From assembly GCA_002914845.1 (NCBI GenBank), contig JXTC01000016.1:152896-216895 (forward strand): a stretch of DNA of 64,000 nt, in the 5' to 3' direction. The DNA comes from Trema orientale. Taxonomy: Eukaryota; Streptophyta; Magnoliopsida; Rosales; Cannabaceae. Made by a program: the position numbers and the translations under genes. Below the pieces are notes generated by a model. It was not told where the DNA came from and searched no databases. It was given only the letters and a program-made list of their open reading frames with translations. Shown here piece by piece: positions 47,682 through 59,039 of this stretch; the first letter of the stretch is position 1; each line of letters starts with the position of its first letter.

Positions 47682-48498
47682 TTAATATTTCTCCAAATAA
47701 AAATACAGGGATAATTCATGCAATTCTCGGCCAGAATAAAAATAAAAAGAACAAATTCCCAAGTCTTTCTTTAAGAAATCAAACCTCACAAAATCAAGGG
47801 CTTTAGTGAATATATCAGTAAGCTGTCTTTCTGTTTCCACAAAATCCAAAGCAATTATCTTGGATTCAACTAAATTGCTGATGAAATGATTGACAAAAAC
47901 TTGAACTCTAGATTGAGAAGTAGAAACAAACACAATTTTATTATGACAAATTTGAGCAATGATAAATCCAAAATATTTAAAAAAGTGTTTTGTCTACTCC
48001 CCCTCTCTTGTTTCCTCTCTCAATCAGGAATTTGGTCAATCTTTTGCTTTTCATCATCACACGAGCCTCCTCCTGAGATAAGGTATAGCAATTATCCAAA
48101 GACCTATTCCCTTCCAAAATGCACTTACCTGAAGTGTCCAGAATTTGAAACTTTTCATTGGCGAACCTAACATGCAAGTTCAAATCACACAATTGACTTA
48201 TACTAATTAAATTAGCGTTAAGTCCTTCTACATGCATCACTTCCTTCAAATTAGGAAATCCATCAATTTCAAGAGTTCCTATGCCAAGAACTCTTCCTTT
48301 GACTCCATCACCAAAAGTCACCATACCTCTAGAAACAGGTTTATAATTTGCCAGAATGGTCTTATCACCTGTCATATGCCTGGAACATCCACTATCAAAG
48401 TACCAAGAGTTAGTAGTACTAGTTCTCAGACATGAAAGAGAAGCAAAAAAATTAAGATCTAACTTTCTTAACCACACTTTTTCGGAATTATTTTTCAA
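47682..48498 (-). pseudogene. Copia pol remnants: protease, RT scrap, RNase H end
   Basis: The minus-strand reading starts with protease: WYFDSGCSRHMTGDKTIL (active-site Asp-Ser-Gly intact), then VEGLNANLISISQLCD and the start of the pre-integrase block. It jumps to a scrap of RT (LTKFLIERGNKRGGVDKTLF) and, after a frameshift, to IIAQI followed by the RNase H end (HFISNLVESKIIALDFVETE, then QLTDIFTKALDF). Integrase, nearly all of RT including its YVDD motif, and most of RNase H are deleted. The element would depend on others for movement. A frameshift at about 48497 separates it from gag. Confidence 0.85.
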
Positions 48499-50405
48499 AT
48501 CAATTTTGGGTCTTGGTGTATTTCTTGGAAGGAACCCACAAATGAATTTTTAAAATAATTATTTTCCAGAAAATTCATCATTGTAAAATATCTAGGCCTT
48601 ATGTGACCTTTAATTCCACAAAAATGACAAGTGGGTATGAATTTCTTACCTTTGATTGCCGTGGACGAATCTGTTGTTGCAACAACAGGGACATGTTTTC
48701 TGTTTTCATCAAATTTTCCTACTGTTGTGACAGTAGACACAAAACTAATACCACGTCTGATTACTGAGTGAGATCCTGTTATTACAATAGGTGTCCTGAC
48801 AGGTGCATTGACAGGTGGTGAAACATTCTTTGATCTTATTGTTGCAACAGCAGGCATACTGGCTGGAGCATAAACTGATTTTTCCCTCACAAAAATAGTT
48901 TTTGTTCCTGAACATTCACCTTTAAAACTAAGTCCAGTAACATCACCAGAAAATTTTCCAGATGACAAAATAAGATCCAATTGAGAAGAACTAGAATTGA
49001 GCATTTTAAGAGATTTCATAGTTCTATCAAGCTCAAAATAAACTTCTTTCAATTTCTTATCTTTTACATCAACTTGTAATTCTAATTCTTTCAATCTTTT
49101 TAATGAATTTTCCTTAAAATTAAGTAACTCAGAATTAGAACTTACCAAGTTTCGATTTTCAGCACAAAGTCTTACCCATTGAGAGTACAATTTTTCATAT
49201 GCCTCTCCAAGTGATTCCTCATCTAACTCTGAATCATCACTGTTGTCAGAACTAACTTCAGCTACGTTGTCCTTTGGTTTTACAAATTGTGTTGCAACAT
49301 TATTGACATCAGCAATATTGTTGTAACAACCCGTCTCTGTTGCAACAGAACCTGCAACTTCCTGCAATTTCAAATGTGAACTAGAAAATAAAGAGGCAGT
49401 CAAAGCAATATGATTACTTACATTGCTATCATCTGCATCTTGGCTGACATCAGACTCTTCATTATTCCATGGTGTGGCACATGATTTTGATTTCTTTTTA
49501 AGAGTGCTAGCACATTCGGATTGGATATGACCAAATCCACCACATTCCCTACACTTGACACCCTTATTATTAAAAGAATCAAAAGACTTAAAGGAAGAAT
49601 TACCTTTGGAGGATTTGGATGTGGAGGAATTAAGCTTTGATGACTTGCCTACTTTCTTTAAGAATTTTTTGAAATTTTTCGTTAGTAGAGCAAGATCGTC
49701 ATCTTCATCTTCCTCAATCTTTTGGGTAGATTTAAAAGCAATGGATTTATCATTCCTTTTGTGCTTCAAAGACATTTCAAAAGCACGAAGAGAACTCATT
49801 AGGTCTTCCACCTTCATGGTGTCAAGATTCTTGCTTTCTTCAATCGTAATGATCTTAGGCTGAAAACGATTTGAGAGTGACCTGACAATTTTTCTCACAA
49901 TAACAGCCTCAGGAATCTTTTCACCAAGAGCAAAAGACTCGTTAGCAATATCACACAATTTTGTATAAAAATAAGAAAATGAATCATCCTCATCCATGCG
50001 TAATTTTTCAAATCTAGTAGTAAGAGACACGAGTTTATTACGCTTAACATCACCCGAACCTTCAAAATGAGTTTGAAGAATTTCTCACGCCTCCTTGGCA
50101 GTTTCACACGAAGATATCAACTTGATTTGCTCTATATCACACCCATTGAAAATGGCATGTAGAGCTTTGGTGTTGTAACTTGCCAGTAAATCATCTTGGG
50201 GTGACCAATCAATTTCGGATTTCAAGGAGGTTGTTCCATTATCAGCTCTGACAACAGGATGAGACCAACCTGTGAGAATAGATCTCCAGGCTTTAATGTC
50301 AAGTGCTCTGATGAATGCTCTCATCCTGGTCTTCCAATAAGGATAGTTGGTACCATCCAACAAGGGTGGACGTGAAATTGAACTTCTTTCAGACAAAAAC
50401 GACAT
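48495..50405 (-). pseudogene. Copia gag with two zinc knuckles, one nonsense codon
   Basis: Gag forms the virus-like particle and packages RNA. The start ATG at 50405 gives MSFLSERSSISRPPLLDGTN, then YPYWKTRMRAFI, the usual start of Copia gag. A TGA at 50085-50087 replaces the conserved Trp before EIL. The rest is open for 511 codons: FEKLRMDEDDSFSYFYTKLC, AFEMSLKHKRN, the knuckle CRECGGFGHIQSEC (all ligands present), an acidic region, a predicted coiled coil (LLNFKENSLKRLKELELQVD) and a second knuckle CHFCGIKGHIRPRYF in which the last Cys is Tyr. Homologous gag sequence occurs at 9085-10515. Confidence 0.9.
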
Positions 50406-50464
50406 TTCTGCAAAAATGAATCAGAAACTTCCCAAAATCTCACTAAATAAATGTTAGTGACTCT

Positions 50465-50476
50465 GCTCTGATACCA
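50465..50476 (-). other. Copia primer-binding site
   Basis: On the minus strand TGGTATCAGAGC lies two bases inside the LTR end at 50479. It is the standard Copia initiator tRNA-Met PBS and fixes the element as minus strand. Confidence 0.95.
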
Positions 50477-52026
50477 ATTGAAAAATCCAATATTACAAGT
50501 ATACCAATTTTTTGATTTATTTTTAGAAATAAACAAATATAAAAATTGGTTGTCGTTGTTGTTACAACAGTTAGAGGAATTCCGCTGCTGTTGTAACAGT
50601 TAGTCGTATTGTTGTTGTTGCAACAATGAAGTATTAAACGTGTGCTACAGGCAAAACAATCACAATAACGAAATTAAAGGAAAATAAATGACACTAGAGA
50701 TTTTTACATGGTTCGACTATTTTTCAATAACCTACTCCATGGGGCCACGCCCAGAGAAAGAAACATATTAGTAGAAATTTTTAAAATACAAACATCAATG
50801 ACTTAAACAAGAAAGACTCCCTCATATCTTGATGCACCGTGTTTGACTCTTCACTCAATATGTTCAGCAAGCTCCACTCGTCTTACTTGACTCTAAGCTC
50901 TTGAACTCCCTTCAATAGCTGGATCAATCTTCTCTGCTACGGCGTACTTTCAGTTCCACACACTAGGAATCTCTCCTATACACTAGAACCTATCTTCTCC
51001 CGAAGAACACCCAGCCCTTCCCCCGAAGGACTTTTACAATCTCAAGTGATTTTCCTAAAGCTAATCACTCTAAGAACATTCAAGGCTTACACAAAAAAAA
51101 AAATTCCCAAAACTCTTTTAAAGAAGCTCTCTTTTTCTCATAGTTTGGGCACAAAATAAAAGCTCTATTGTAGCATATTTTTCTCTATGAAGTACATACA
51201 AATTCCTTAGACTTGGTGAGCTTTTATAGATGAATTTCCAGCCTCAATGGTCTTCCATTATAGTGTGAATAGGCTGAAATCAAATAAGGAAAGAGTTAAT
51301 AACAAAATCAAAATCTTTCCATAAATGTTATAATCTGCTAGAAAGTTGTTGCAACAACTTTTCTGAACAATTACAAGGAAAACGTCCAGATTCATGATTG
51401 CTCCTTTGATTCGGTTTGGACACGTTTTGGACATTTTTACCTGTCAAAGATTGATAATTATCCTAGAAAATCATATCTCAATCAATATCAATCAAAAGCC
51501 AAGGTTTAAGAAAATTAACCAATCTTTCCTTAAAAATCCGGAGTTGTTGCAACAGATCAGGAAATCTGATCACAACAACTTAGCAAATCAAATCAATTAA
51601 CTAATGGAAACTTAATTAATTGATGAGATATTTCCAGCAATAATTAAGGACGAAAATCCTTATGAATTCACTTCAGAAACCTGTACAAATTTATTGATTA
51701 ATAAGATGCAATCAGATATCAATCAAGAACAAAAAAATGAGGAAATAATCAATGATATATATGGTAAATATAAAAGGAATTGATTGAAAATTGATAGGAA
51801 AATATCCTAACCAGCTATGCACGAAATTCCATTTATATTTCACCTATATTATCACTAGAATCATCAAATATGGAAACAAATCACGCTTGGGTATATTCTA
51901 GAAGGTTTCCATATAAAGAAAAATACAAGTTTCGTTTTGTGAAGAGTTTCAGACTTGTTGCAACAACTTCAGACTTGTTGCAATAACAACAGACTTGTTG
52001 TAACAACATCTCCATCTTTTTAGCAA

Positions 52027-53647
52027 ATGTTTTTTAAAATTTGTTTCTTTTTTGCTCAAATGTTTGGAAAGTTTAGATAATATAATGACATAAGCAGTAT
52101 TATTCATTCCTAAAGCCTTCTTGTTCCGCGGTCTATCATTTTGTTGACTAGAGTATCCTCGTTCTTTATGTATATTATTATTTTATTTATTGTTTGTTTA
52201 CTTTTTTTTTTAGCAGAAAGTGATCTTTTATTACTGAAGCTCACAATCCATACACAGTTATAGAAACACAAGTAGATGTCTCGGCTAACCAAACAGAACA
52301 AGAATCAGAATGCAAACCATAAGAAGCTAGGATATGTGCAGCCTAATTCCTATTTCTAGGAATCAAATTACAAATTACATTTCCTAGTAAACTAAGATTG
52401 ACTATAATATCAGATAAAATGGGACTCTCTTTTGATAAAGGATCAAAAGACTTGAGAGCAAAGCAAGTCTTCTTAGAGTCACTCTCTATCTCTGAAATAG
52501 CAAAGCCATGACGGAGAGCAAGACTAGTACCTTCTCTTAGGGCCAGACACTCAGCCATATATGCATCAAAATGCCCTTCTTTCTTACTTATTGTTGCACC
52601 ACGAACCTGGCCATTGCTGTTGCGGATCACCACCCCAATACCAATGAAACTTGCCTTCTCATAAACTGATGCATCCACATTCATCTTCAAGCTATTCCTC
52701 AGTGGCGGGATCCAATGGGTAACTATCGAAGAGTTACTAGGGGCTAGTTGCTTCGAGTTATTGAGGCTTTTATACTCATTAATCCAAGCCTCAGCATCTT
52801 CTAGAATGCGAGAGGTTTCAAACACATTTTTCCCATGAGCCACTTTGTTTCGTTCACCCCATAACATCCAGACTAAAACACACCAGGTCTCCATATCTGA
52901 GGTGCTGAGGCTTTTCCACATATCAACTGCACAACCCGCGAAAGAGAGCCAACTTCTTTTAAGGAAGTGGTCCCTAAAAATACTCATTATCCACACCTCT
53001 TCTACAACTGGACAGTTTAGTAAATTGTGGACTGATGTTTCATCCGAAGAAGAGCAGCGGGGACATTGCCGTTGACAAGGAACATTTCTGCAGAGGAGAT
53101 TAAATGTGGTAAGGATGATGTCGTAAAATATCCTCCAGATGAAGATCTTAACTTTTGGAGGAATCTTGAGTAACCATAAGGATTTCCACCATTTTGAGAG
53201 ATACGAGCTATCGGACTGACCTACGTTGACTCTGTTTTCCATAAGGACCTTATAACCCGATTTCACCAAATAAACCCTGTTGTCATTGAAATGCCACACT
53301 TGAACATCAGCTAAACCTCTGAAACTCAGGGGAGTATTTAGAATAGATTCAATATCTATGGTCCAGAACTCTTTTTTAATTTTCGAGATATCCCAATCCC
53401 CGGGGTTTGAAATTAAATCAGAAACTAACATCTCCATATTGTCGTCATTTGGTGTGGTGACCGGTCAAAAAAGTCTAAGACGAGATAACTAATGATCCTT
53501 AAAAAACTTCATGGAGCACCCATCGCCCACTCGCCAACGAAGCCCCAAATTTAGGGCATCTCTGCCCTATAATATACTATTCTAGAAAGCACTACAACCA
53601 CTCACATGATTGGCTTCTTAGAAACTCAAATGTCCGTAGTACTTGGT
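52027..53647 (-). mobile_element. 5'-truncated LINE inserted in the 5' LTR
   Basis: About 1.6 kb present here is missing from the sister LTR, exactly between AGCAA and GAGTTCTC. It contains the 3' third of a LINE reading on the minus strand. A T run (52201-52211) is the poly(A) tail of that strand; about 170 bp beyond it up to 52027 is AT-rich and could be 3' transduced sequence or a second tail. I could not define a clean target duplication. It must be younger than the Copia insertion. Confidence 0.85.
52343..53437 (-). pseudogene. LINE ORF2 C-terminal part: zinc-binding RVT domain and RNase H
   Basis: A 364-codon open frame. It contains WHFNDNRVYLVKSGYKVLME, then the zf-RVT domain (LWLLKIPPKVKIFIWRI, CQRQCPRCSSSDETSVHNLL, then NCP) and a plant LINE RNase H (LKMNVDASVYEKASFIGIGV, AECLALREGTSLAL, ISEIESDS), so the first three catalytic acidic residues are present. 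The frame ends in TAG at 52343-52345, but family sequence continues just after (AAHILASYG, the last RNase H motif); the stop is therefore a recent nonsense change. The RT and endonuclease are absent because of 5' truncation. Confidence 0.85.
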
Positions 53648-53859
53648 GAGTTCTCAAAACCTTGCCATTTAGAATGCCAAACTTTTGGACCTAACAAAAG
53701 GAAAAGGTGAGAAAAGTAGCGGGAAGTGATTGAGTAAAATGGAAAATAGATGTAAAGAGCTAGTAGCGGTGAAGGTGAGAGGTGAGGAAAAGTAGTAGAT
53801 AATTGTTTTAGGTGAGCCGAATCAGCATAGACTGTGGTGTAATCCTACTGAGCATTATG

Positions 53860-54460
53860 AATCTTTTTTGTTGGAGTGCTAGACTCCAGTGGCTTATTCG
53901 GAATTACTTCTAAGGTCTCTTTTTTCTTTTGGAAAGTAAGTTGTAGGAAGAGAAATGGAGCATGTTAGAAGAGGGAGTGGTTTTGATAATGGTTTCTATA
54001 TTAATTGTGTTGGTAGAAGTGGCGGTCTTATCATGATTTGATTGAAGGATTAGGATACTTCCATTTGAAAGTTCTCCCATTTCCATATTGATATAGTAAT
54101 CAAAGGTGCAGATGGTTTCTGGTGGAGATTTACGGGTGTTTATAATAATTCAGAATGCAACTTTCGCCATTTCACTTGGGAACTCTTGCATAGTTTAAAC
54201 ACTCATCTTAACATCCATTGGCTTTGTGGTGGGGATTGTAATGCCATTTTGCATTGGAGTGAAAATATGGTACTTTGGATTTGGCTCAATCGACGAACTT
54301 AGAATTTCATAATATGCTAGAAGAATGTGGTTTGGCTGATTTTGGATATTATGGTCCGATATTAACATTGGATAATAAATGAGAAGCAATGGCTAAAATC
54401 TAGGAAAGACTTGACAAATTTTTTGCTTTAGAAAAATGGGTAGATCACTTTAAGTAGGGA
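53860..54460 (+). pseudogene. LINE endonuclease fragment
   Basis: The degenerate plus-strand translation shows the AP-endonuclease order of a LINE ORF2: a start-like MNLFCWSAR at 53866, then GRSGGLIMI, HIDIVIKGADGFWWRFTGVY, NFRHFTWELLHSL and LCGGDCNAIL. Stops and frameshifts are frequent. RT does not follow. The opposite strand and the missing overlap with the LINE at 52027-53647 show that they are two different insertions. Confidence 0.7.
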
Positions 54461-54848
54461 TGTGTTTATCACCATTTCTTCTGGGGCTATGACATCTCTA
54501 TGAAAATTGATTTATTTAGTACTTAAATGTATTTATTTTTCTATGTCTAGTTCAAATTAAAAAAACAATTACTTTCTGTTTATTTTATTTTCTATTATGT
54601 GTAGACTAAAGAGGTGAAGATGGTAGAATTAAGCATTATGGAACAAAAATAGTGAAAATGTCAGTTCACAAATCTGAAAAAATTAGAAACAAAAATTTAA
54701 GAAATTAAACTCTGCCTGAAAAAAGCACTCTCCCAGGCAATTCATGCTCCTTCACATGCAATTCTAGCTGTCGGATCCTCATATGCGCTCTTCATAGTGG
54801 TGAGTTCGTCGGCAAGTATAGGGCCCACATGTCAACAATTTTTGCATA
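54461..54848. other. Gene-free stretch
   Basis: I see no coding or structured feature between the LINE endonuclease remnant and the LTR-like segment starting near 54849. Confidence 0.4.
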
Positions 54849-55952
54849 TGTTAGTGCAAGATTTAATTTGGCACCTTATGATCTAACTACAATGTAATGG
54901 ACAATATTTCAAAGTTATATTTCAGTTGTATTTTCAGTCTTGTGTATGAATTTGTTAGTCTGTGTAATCGTGCTCCAAAACTGTTTTGACAAAGCATTCA
55001 ACCGAAGCATCCGAAGTTCTGAAGCTCTTCTTTAAACTGGTTTCAATGGTTAGGTGTTATGTCTAGTGGTCTGCATGTTTAGTCATTAGAGTACTTCATA
55101 TACATATATGTTTAGCATGCTTTTTATGCTTTATCTGTTACATCAGTTTCTCAGCTTGTGTTGTCAAGTTGTCATCTTTAAGGTTGACCTTTTCAAGTGA
55201 CGTTTGACTTTGTGTGTCTTAACTGTGTGAGTGACTGTTTAATCAAGATGACACCTTTAGATCTGAGTTCGTTTAATATTTGTGTGTTAAATCAGTGTGC
55301 CTGATTGTTACATGAAGATGACACATTTAAATCTGAGTTTGTGTGTTATATCTGAGTCACTGCATGTTTAGACATTGCGATGACAACTGTCATTACAGCT
55401 GAGTCACGATGTACTTTCCTATATAAATAGAAAGCTTCTGTTCAGATCGTTTTTGAGGTCTTTGAGCATTACTTTCAGAAAAAAATATTTTGGTGAGGCC
55501 TTCTTGCTTTATGAGCAAGTTTCTTTCTCTTAGAGCTTTGAATATTTAGATCTAAGAGTGTCCTTTGTCATAGAGTCCACCATTGATTCTGGTGTGAAGG
55601 TGGAGCTCTATGGCTACTTGATTTCAAGAAGATACAACTTGTTCTTGCTGGAGCTGGGAAGCTCATCAACGGCAACTGAAGGGAATTCAGCACAAGTTTG
55701 AAAAAGCAAAATCCACGGAGGAAATCAGAGTCCAAATCGACAACAAACTAGAAGGGAGTTCTAGATTCTTGTATGAGACCTGTATTTGTACTCTATTCAT
55801 ATTTCTAGTCGATTGTTTGCTTGTTGGACCAGGTCTCGTGGATGTAGACACAATTTGGTTGTATTGAACTACGATAAAAAGCTGTGTGTCTCTTCTTTAC
55901 AGTTTTCATCTGATTTTTTAAAGTTCTGCAAATTGAGTATTCTGTCACAACA
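54849..55952 (+). repeat. Probable solo Copia LTR with promoter
   Basis: It begins TGTTAGTGCAAGATTTAATT and may end ...TCACAACA. It has LTR architecture: a TATA box CCTATATAAATAG at 55419-55430, a transcribed region, and a U5-like stretch (CGTGGATGTAGACACAATTTGG near 55838). Upstream of the TATA box a block with ATCTGAGTT...GTGTGTTA is repeated near 55260 and 55335. No PBS or coding region is attached. Ends are inferred. Confidence 0.45.
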
Positions 55953-58900
55953 AACGAGTAACCTGATTTACCAGCATATAATCCATTCCTATGATTTGCG
56001 CTTCATCTTTTCCGCCGAACTAGCACTCACCATGCGTGCTGCTTTTTACTCTAGCCAACCATAAAGCAACACATGGATTCCATTTTCTATTAAACACCAG
56101 CTGCACATCTTTTTCTCTCGATTCCATCAAGAAAAAAATTCTGGCCATCCATTCTCTTCATTTGACCGCTCAAATCCGAGCAAGTCTTATCTCATGTTCA
56201 ACATCCAATCTCAGCGTCACGACCGAAAATTCAAAGCCGTAACTTTGAGTGAAAATATAATAAAAATATTTAATTTTATGAAATTCAGGAGAAATCAAGT
56301 ATAAGATTATTTCGTTTTGGTCCTCAAATCATTATGAATTCTATCACTATTAAAACTCTTATTAGTTTTAAATTACTTAAGAAAAATAGCCGATAAAGTT
56401 CAAGAAAATTTTCAGCTGTCTCATTCGAATACTGATTGAGAAACAATAAAGTTTTGGTAAATTAGGTTCAACTAAAAACTTTAGTCCAATGACCAAAATA
56501 ATTTACATAAAATCACTTGTAGTATCAAGTTCTCAAATTCATAACAAAACCATCCTCATACATTTACTTAGTACCAATATTGGCTAAATAATTAAATAAA
56601 GAAAGAAAGTTAACAAAGTATAGATTCCTACAAGGAAATAGGAGTAGGAATCCAAGTATAAGCTACACAGCTTGTTTGACTACCGGGATGACTACCTTAA
56701 ATAGACTAACACCTGAAAGTAGGAGAAGTAGGGGGATGAGCATTCACATGCTCAGTAGAAATTCAATTACCTTTTTTAATGGATACAATTTTTACCAAGC
56801 CTGCATGGTTAATACCTTTTCCAAAGTCCATTTATAAATCGAGTTTATAAAATATTTGATATCCAAAATAATCACATATTCAAACCAAACGAGAAACACA
56901 TATTGTACATATCATATATTAACCAATATAAATAAGTGAGCTCTCATCCTCCCATCACGGTCCTGTAATACTCTTTACTAAAGGTACCTATCATTCTGAC
57001 ACTACCCAGAGGTGTGTCAGCTAAAAACTTAGGTAGGGGCCTAGGCCTTTCATCTAGTACTACAGTAACTCGCCAATGATCTACACTTCTATGATGCAAT
57101 AATAGAACACAAGTATGTGATCCTATGGTATGTACAACATATAACAGAATATGTAATAACTATGCAAAATATAATCAAACAATGTTTTAAAAACGCACCT
57201 GGCATTATTTTGGGATTTATTGTAAGATGGGCAGCTCTTCGTTATATTACCCCATGATCATAATTTAAAAATATGTATATAAAATCACACAGTCTAATCC
57301 TAGTATAATCCAATATGTTTCCACAATTTATTAAACCATCGCATAAATCACGATTTTTTATAAATCAATTCTAATGCAATTATAAATGAAACAAGTATAA
57401 AACCAGATAATTAAACTCTTACCTCGAAATGATAATTATACTAAGCTAACGATGCTCGAAAAATCTCTCGTTAGTCACCTGGGTACTCAAACGGTTGTTT
57501 TTAGGATCCCGGTAAGCTTACTTGAAAAAGTGACTTTTCCAACGAAGCCTCAAATTGAAAAACAGAGGTCACCATTGAATTTAGAGTACCCAAAAATGTA
57601 AAGATAGATATATAATTTGTCAAATTTGGGTCCTGGGACAAGATCCGCCCTATGACACACAAAATAACACTATTCACGAGCCTCGTACCTCGATTTTTAT
57701 GCCACTTCGATATTTATATCAAAGTTCTTCTCTCGACCTCACTAGGTCCGAATTCGAAGTTAGAATTCAGATTCAAGGTCAGGAGCCTTAAACAGGCTTT
57801 TATTCCGATAATTACAAAAAGTCACTTTTTGGAATTTATTTGAAAGAAGTCCACTTTTTCAATTTGAAATTTAACATGTTTCCCGTTATCGATTAAATGC
57901 CAAATAGTCATATTTGTTCTTTTTTCAGACTCCTCTTTTACGTCATGTAACTTTACGGCTTAAATAATTGCTTTGCAAAAATAATTACAAAAATATTATT
58001 TTTTAAAAATATTTAGAAAAATACCACATTTTCTATAAAAAAAAAAATTATCGCATCTTTAGATTTCGTTTCAACACAAAAGTATCGTATTCATTCATAT
58101 TTTAATCTCTTCTTTTACTCCATAAAAATTTCACAACTAAAATATATTGTTTACAAAAATAATTACTAAAATATCACTTTTCCTAAAATAATTAATTCAA
58201 AACTTCTAACAATCAGAAATTCGATTCCACAGAAGCAAGCATCCCTTTTTATATATTAATTCTCTTTTAATTTCACTAATTATCACCAACAAATCATATG
58301 TTATTCCAAATACTCGTAAAAAATATCGAAATTAAATTTTGAGGAAACGGCCAAAACAAGATAATTGCTCACCGGAGCTTACATGCTGAAAATTAGTGGC
58401 CAAAACTCATCGGTTAGCTTTAGAGAGAAGTCCTTGACCTTCTACAGCAGCTGACAGCGGGAATTTGCTGCTGAAATCGCCAAAAAGTGCAGCAACAACC
58501 GCGGCTTCGACGGTATTTTCACACGGCTGTGCGGCGCGAGCAGAGGCGGTGGCCGGCGGTGCATCATTGTCGGCTAGTGGCGGTGGCTTCTGGGCAGCAC
58601 ATCGGCAAGCTGGAGCCACAGTGTGCCGGCGTTGCTCGACTACAGAGAAGCTCAACCTCCTTGGTTAGGCTTCAGGGGTTTCAACTTCAAAGAAAGGAAA
58701 TTTTAGAGATTTATGGGCAATTGTTGGAGGTAATGGGACACATGGCGCATTCTGGTAAGTGGTGTACTATTTTAAAAATTCATCATCTATCCAGATTTTA
58801 AAATTTCTTCTCACATACACCATTAAATAATTGTTCTTCAGTCCTTGATTTCAAAAATCTCTTACACTTAAGTCCTCATGAATTTAGACTCAATTATGTC

Positions 58901-58990
58901 CTCATTCATTTCAGATATTTTGGTTTAATTATTTTAAAAATTCAAATTGACCCTTTTACCTTTGACACAAATTTAATTTTATACCCTTTT
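55953..58990. other. Gene-free region, probably Ty3/gypsy LTR or leader
   Basis: About 3 kb without a recognisable gene. 56250-58380 is AT-rich with conserved-looking noncoding blocks (for example near 57480-57760, GGTACTCAAACGGTTG and CCTCGATTTTTATGCC). A GC-rich patch at 58440-58660 has overlapping small frames on both strands (Ala-rich), typical of composition rather than coding. It precedes the Tat-type pol and may be its LTR or gag-deleted leader. Confidence 0.4.
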
Positions 58991-59039
58991 AAAAATTCAG
59001 TTATTACACTCAGCCTCTAGATCATCTTCGATACCTCAT

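Larger units (their letters stand above)
50479..53696 (-). repeat. 5' LTR of the Copia element, split by a LINE
   Basis: The LTR lies in two parts: 50479-52026 and about 53648-53696. Together they match the 3' LTR over about 1.6 kb. The start (minus strand TGTTAGGTCC at 53696) is followed outside by AAAGG (53697-53701), identical to the flank of the 3' LTR, so the element with its LINE passenger spans 44450-53696. TGTTGCAACA palindromes occur at about 50611, 51347, 51544 and 51957. Confidence 0.95.

Noticed and set aside
49555..49863. 102-residue plus-strand ORF inside the Copia gag
   Set aside because: It is the reverse frame of the acidic and Lys-rich gag coding region and shows no independent features.
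52027..54460. A single LINE spanning 52-54.4 kb
   Set aside because: The endonuclease fragment at 53860-54460 is on the plus strand and outside the target duplication of the Copia element, while the RNase H part is on the minus strand inside its LTR. They are separate insertions.
58407..58801. Three overlapping Ala-rich ORFs in a GC-rich patch
   Set aside because: Frames are open on both strands at once, which is a composition effect; no motif and no splice structure.
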